Positions 6,876 to 9,488 of a stretch of 9,488 bases of DNA are shown here, one piece after another. Positions within the stretch are counted from its first letter, which is position 1, and each line of letters begins with the position of its first letter. Origin of the DNA: an uncultured Collinsella sp. (GTDB lineage: Bacteria > Actinomycetota > Coriobacteriia > Coriobacteriales > Coriobacteriaceae); assembly GCA_900752275.1 (NCBI GenBank), contig CAADUS010000074.1:1-9488 (forward strand). Direction: 5' to 3'. Made by a program: the position numbers and the translations under genes. The notes beneath the pieces were generated by a model. The model saw only the letters and a list, made by a program, of their open reading frames with translations. It had not been told where the DNA came from and ran no database searches.

Positions 6876-7508
6876 CTAGGCGAGTAACTCGGCCGCCGCA
6901 AACTCCTCGGGCGTATTGACGTTCTCGAAGCAGAGCGTCGAGCCCGCGGCCTTAACGATCTGCGGCTCATCCATATAACCGGCCTGAACGCGATTGATCA
7001 GGCAGCGAATACGCTGTCGGTCGCAGGAGAGCAGCTCTTGGGCAACCGGCGCACACGCGTCACGGCGCCAGACGGCGCAAAGCGGCTCAATTCCCCGCTC
7101 CTCGCGCGGCACGCACACGTCGAGCGCCTCGGCCTCAACACAGCCAGCAAGGGCACCGATTAGCTCCGAAGAGACAAACGGCATATCACAGGCGACGATA
7201 GCAACGAGAGGCAGCCGGGCCGCAGTCAGCGAACTCGCGATGCCGCGCATGGCGCCCGCCGGCCCCTCAAGGTCCGACACTATTCGCGGCACCAGGCCGC
7301 CAAACGCGCGCTCCTCAAGGTAGGCAAGCTCGCTGGGACGCGAAGTCGTCACGACCAACTCGCCGGCAACTGGCGCCAGCCGACCCAGCACGCGCTCGAT
7401 GAGCGGCTCGCCGCAAAACACCATGCGCGCCTTATCGCAGCCCATGCGCGAAGACAGCCCGCCCGCTTGGACGACACAAGAAAGATCGGCACGTCTTACG
7501 GTAGTCAT
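6876..7508 (-). CDS. mobA: Molybdenum cofactor guanylyltransferase (MobA)
   Basis: A 210-residue cytoplasmic nucleotidyltransferase that links GMP to Mo-molybdopterin to make the guanine dinucleotide (MGD) cofactor used by DMSO-reductase-family enzymes such as formate dehydrogenase. The nucleotide-binding loop is AGGLSSRMGCDK at 15-26; the Asp-Lys end favours MobA over the cytidylyltransferase MocA. GPAGAMRG (82-89), the metal-binding CDMP (107-110), EPLCAVW (141-147) and NVNTPEE (196-202) all fit MobA, and the length is typical. I chose the ATG at 7508 because GGAGGTG (7518-7524) lies 9 bases upstream. The frame is open far upstream, but that part runs through tRNA-Sec and selB and cannot be coding. 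It lies after selC and 15 bases before the DUF3343 gene. Confidence 0.92.
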   Translation of the reverse strand: MTTVRRADLSCVVQAGGLSSRMGCDKARMVFCGEPLIERVLGRLAPVAGELVVTTSRPSELAYLEERAFGGLVPRIVSDLEGPAGAMRGIASSLTAARLPLVAIVACDMPFVSSELIGALAGCVEAEALDVCVPREERGIEPLCAVWRRDACAPVAQELLSCDRQRIRCLINRVQAGYMDEPQIVKAAGSTLCFENVNTPEEFAAAELLA

Positions 7509-7545
7509 ACGGCAAAACACCTCCATCGGCATGCTCGAAACCCGG

Positions 7546-7599
7546 TGCACGATGCTAACTGCAGCCGCCGAAATAGCGGCGCTACGAAAAACTCGTGCA
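7546..7599 (-). promoter_or_regulatory. Structured leader before mobA (unassigned)
   Basis: On the minus strand TGCACGA (7599-7593) and TCGTGCA (7552-7546) form a 7-bp outer stem. It encloses CGCCG/CGGCG (7581-7577 with 7570-7566, 6-base loop) and a possible 3-bp hairpin (GCT...AGC). A three-way junction about 38 bases before the mobA start is therefore possible. It could be a cis-regulatory RNA, but I do not recognise a molybdenum-cofactor riboswitch, and chance pairing in GC-rich DNA is possible. The mobA promoter must lie in or near this stretch unless transcription reads through the selC terminator. Confidence 0.35.
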
Positions 7600-7654
7600 A
7601 AAACAAAACAGCGCCTTTGCGGCACGCAGCAAGACCGCGAGCACAAAAGCGCTG
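7599..7654 (-). terminator. Intrinsic terminator of selC
   Basis: A 13-bp stem (7642-7654 with 7609-7621, including two G-T pairs) encloses a 20-base loop and is followed on the minus strand by TTTTGTTTTT (7608-7599). It begins 8 bases after the tRNA-Sec CCA. It should end the tRNA transcript and separate it, at least in part, from mobA. Confidence 0.85.
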
Positions 7655-7662
7655 GTAGCGTG

Positions 7663-7759
7663 TGGCGGGAACGTATGTGAATCGAACACATCCAAGACGT
7701 TTTGCACGCCTCGCAACGGTTTTGAGGACCGCGGAGCCCACCGGAGCCCATCCGTTCCC
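7663..7759 (-). tRNA. selC: Selenocysteine tRNA (tRNA-Sec, anticodon UCA)
   Basis: This 97-nt RNA has the hallmarks of bacterial tRNA-Sec. The anticodon TCA is at 7725-7723 in the loop CCTCAAA, closed by a 5-bp stem. The D arm has a 6-bp stem (GGGCTC twice, 7749-7744 and 7739-7734, with two G-T pairs) and a 4-base CGGT loop, as in E. coli selC. The variable arm is long, with a 7-bp stem (7712-7706 with 7700-7694). The T arm has the stem ATGTG/CACAT and loop TTCGATT. The acceptor GGGAACG pairs with CGTTCCC. The eighth pair, expected in tRNA-Sec, would be G8 with A and is not canonical. The discriminator is G and CCA is encoded (7665-7663). It lies 36 bases after the selB stop. It is charged with serine and converted to Sec by enzymes not in this window. 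Confidence 0.96.
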
Positions 7760-7771
7760 AAGTGCGGCGGT

Positions 7772-7777
7772 ATTTTA
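7772..7777 (-). promoter_or_regulatory. Candidate -10 box for selC
   Basis: The minus strand has TAAAAT at 7777-7772, matching 5 of 6 bases of the -10 consensus, 12 bases before the tRNA-Sec 5' end and just after the selB stop. It sits in the short palindrome GGTAAAATACC. No good -35 hexamer is found 17 bases upstream, so promoter strength is uncertain. Co-transcription with selB is the alternative. Confidence 0.4.
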
Positions 7778-7795
7778 CCAAACCGAGCAGCCAAT

Positions 7796-9488
7796 CTAGC
7801 GCAGGGAGCGCAGGCCGCCGGCATCCTTGTCGAGCACCGTAAAGCGCACGGCATCCAGGTGTTCCAAGATGCTGATGGCGCGCTTGCGCGACACACCCAG
7901 GGCCTCGCGCAGCACGCTCGTGGTGGCAGCGCCACCGGCATCGGCGATGGCGGCGGCAACAAGCTCGCGCGCATGGGCCTCGGCGGCAGCGGACAGGGCA
8001 ACGTCGCGCTCGACCTTCACGATCGAGCGGTTCAGCGAAAGCTCGCGCAGGGCACGCGTCATGGTGTCGCGATCGAGCTGCAGTTGCTCGCCCACCTCGG
8101 GCAACGTCGGTGCATCGAGGCCGGCTTCGTCCAGCAAGGCAACGATACGTTCGCAGGCTTCGCGAACCACGCGTGCCGCCGCGGCGGCCGAATGCGGATC
8201 GAATACCTCGGCGCCCTCGGCGGCGCACACACCACGCGAGCAGCCCTCGGCAATCAGAGCCGCGGCAACGCCTTCATCAGCGGCAGACCACGCAGCATGG
8301 GCAACGGCGCCAGGCGTAAAGCCCGTCTCCTTGGGAGCCGCCGTGTGCATGGCTGACAGGGTCGCCGCCAGTGCATCCATCGCGGCGTCGAGCACCGTGG
8401 CGTCCGCCAAGTAGTCCGCATCACCCACGGCAAGCTTGCGAACGGAGCCCTGCGACACCAACCCGCGCAGTGCGGCATCGACCTCGCCGACACCAAGATC
8501 CAAAGCGTCGGCAACATCAACCGCCGTAACTGGCAGCATCTGCAGCGCCAGCCAAGCGCCCACACCGCCCGCGGTATCGCCGGACTCAAGCGCCGCAAGC
8601 AGCGTGCACTCCTCCGCCGAAAGCTCGCGCGAGCGACGGCAGCGCGAAAGCAGCACGCGCCCGCCGCCGATGAGCATAACGGGCGAATACGACAGCACCA
8701 CGGCATGGTCTCCGGCGCGCAGCGGCAGCGGCTCCTCCAGGCGCACCTGCACGGTACGGGTCTCGCCCACCGCCATGGGGGCCTCGCCCTCCAAAAGCAT
8801 GATGCGGCCGACGACCTCGGCCGTGCCAGCCATCACATGCACACGCGCGCCCGACTCGAGCACGCGCGGCTTGGCGCCCTCGCGGCCCAGGTAGGTGAAC
8901 GTCATCATAAAGCGCAACGTCTGACCAAAGCGGTCCGCCACGCCCAGCATCTCGCCACGGTCAAGCGCCGCGACACCGTCACCAACCAGGTTGAGCGCCA
9001 CACGCTGACCAGGCAGCGCGCGCGGCGTATCGCCATGCACCTGAATCCCACGCACGCGACAGACCGTACGCGACGGCAAGGCCATCAGCTCGTCGCCCAC
9101 CGCAACCGGCGCATCGTGCAACGTTCCCGTCACCACGGTACCGGCGCCCTTGATCGTAAAGCAGCGGTCGATGGGCAGACGCGGCGCGGCATCGGTGCGC
9201 TCGGCACGGTCGCGGCAGGAATCCCAGCAAGCGGCAACCTGCTCGTCGAGCGCAGCCAGCAGGTCATCGATCCCCGCGCCGGTCTTGGACGACACGGGTA
9301 CGATCGGCGCGTCCGCAAACACGGTACCCGACAAAAAATCATCGACGTCGAGCTCGGCTAGCTCGGTCATCTCGGCGTCGGCCAGGTCGCACATCGTCAG
9401 CGCGACCACCATATGCGTGACGCCCAGCAGCTCCAGCACATGCACGTGCTCGCGGGTCTGCGGCATCACGCCCTCGACGGCCGATACC
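7796..9488 (-). CDS. selB: Selenocysteine-specific elongation factor SelB, C-terminal 563 residues (5' end outside window)
   Basis: SelB is the GTPase that brings Sec-tRNA to in-frame UGA codons by binding the SECIS hairpin of the mRNA. The visible part starts within the GTPase domain just before GVMPQTREH (6-14), the SelB form of the segment after the G3 motif. The G1 and G3 motifs lie beyond the window. The guanine-recognition motif is TMCD (31-34), where TKxD is usual. VSSKTGAGID supplies the G5 loop. Domain II contains FTIKGAGTVVTGTL, typical of SelB. The C-terminal half holds the winged-helix repeats that bind SECIS RNA, ending with LGVSRKRAISILEHLDAV. The frame is open with no break, and about 80-90 N-terminal residues should be missing compared with the usual 600-640. 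It lies directly upstream of selC on the same strand. Confidence 0.95.
   Translation of the reverse strand, partial: VSAVEGVMPQTREHVHVLELLGVTHMVVALTMCDLADAEMTELAELDVDDFLSGTVFADAPIVPVSSKTGAGIDDLLAALDEQVAACWDSCRDRAERTDAAPRLPIDRCFTIKGAGTVVTGTLHDAPVAVGDELMALPSRTVCRVRGIQVHGDTPRALPGQRVALNLVGDGVAALDRGEMLGVADRFGQTLRFMMTFTYLGREGAKPRVLESGARVHVMAGTAEVVGRIMLLEGEAPMAVGETRTVQVRLEEPLPLRAGDHAVVLSYSPVMLIGGGRVLLSRCRRSRELSAEECTLLAALESGDTAGGVGAWLALQMLPVTAVDVADALDLGVGEVDAALRGLVSQGSVRKLAVGDADYLADATVLDAAMDALAATLSAMHTAAPKETGFTPGAVAHAAWSAADEGVAAALIAEGCSRGVCAAEGAEVFDPHSAAAAARVVREACERIVALLDEAGLDAPTLPEVGEQLQLDRDTMTRALRELSLNRSIVKVERDVALSAAAEAHARELVAAAIADAGGAATTSVLREALGVSRKRAISILEHLDAVRFTVLDKDAGGLRSLR

Noticed and set aside
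7509..7598. TTGCAC with a GCTATT 17 bases downstream as a mobA promoter
   Set aside because: The -10 hexamer matches only three consensus bases, and the -35 lies in the T-tract of the selC terminator; too weak to list as a feature.
7509..8228. Upstream extension of the mobA frame to about 450 residues
   Set aside because: It would overlap tRNA-Sec, its terminator and the end of selB. The MobA homology begins directly after the ATG at 7508.

Overview
The window looks like a chromosomal segment of a high-GC anaerobic actinobacterium of the Coriobacteriia, most likely Collinsella or a close relative. This is an inference from codon use, the clostridia-like glutamate dehydrogenase, a molybdenum hydroxylase with a YgfN-type layout and a selenocysteine gene set; no 16S or other phylogenetic marker is present. 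Every gene I can support lies on the minus strand, so transcription runs from high to low coordinates. The long plus-strand open frames are shadows of GC-rich coding sequence.

Layout in transcription order. At 9488-7796 is the 3' part of selB, the selenocysteine-specific elongation factor; its N-terminal GTPase motifs lie outside the window. At 7759-7663 is selC, tRNA-Sec with anticodon UCA, which has its own candidate -10 box and is followed by a strong intrinsic terminator (7599-7654). A leader of about 90 nt with a possible three-stem fold precedes mobA (7508-6876, molybdenum cofactor guanylyltransferase). Fifteen bases further on is a small gene (6860-6465) with a cysteine-rich N-terminus and a C-terminal DUF3343 / putative Se-S carrier-like domain. 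An imperfect REP-like palindrome (6418-6461) follows it.

Next come gdhA (6208-4853, glutamate dehydrogenase, probably NADP-dependent) and its strong terminator (4793-4827). Then there is a two-gene molybdenum hydroxylase operon: an FAD subunit (4697-3783) overlapping by one base (TAATG) a fused [2Fe-2S]/molybdopterin protein (3783-952), closed by a GC-rich hairpin (902-927). A tRNA-Leu(UAG) with encoded CCA (813-730) follows, and finally the 5' part of tig, trigger factor (639 to beyond 1).

SelB and tRNA-Sec recode UGA as selenocysteine. MobA makes the guanylated molybdenum cofactor used by enzymes such as selenocysteine formate dehydrogenase, so the selB-selC-mobA order suggests that enzyme is encoded elsewhere in the genome. 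The DUF3343 protein and the YgfN/YgfM-like hydroxylase raise the separate possibility of a selenium-dependent molybdenum hydroxylase. No Sec codon is visible within any gene in the window.

There is no CRISPR array, transposase gene, phage gene or rRNA. Noncoding stretches are all shorter than about 300 bases and are described in the entries.
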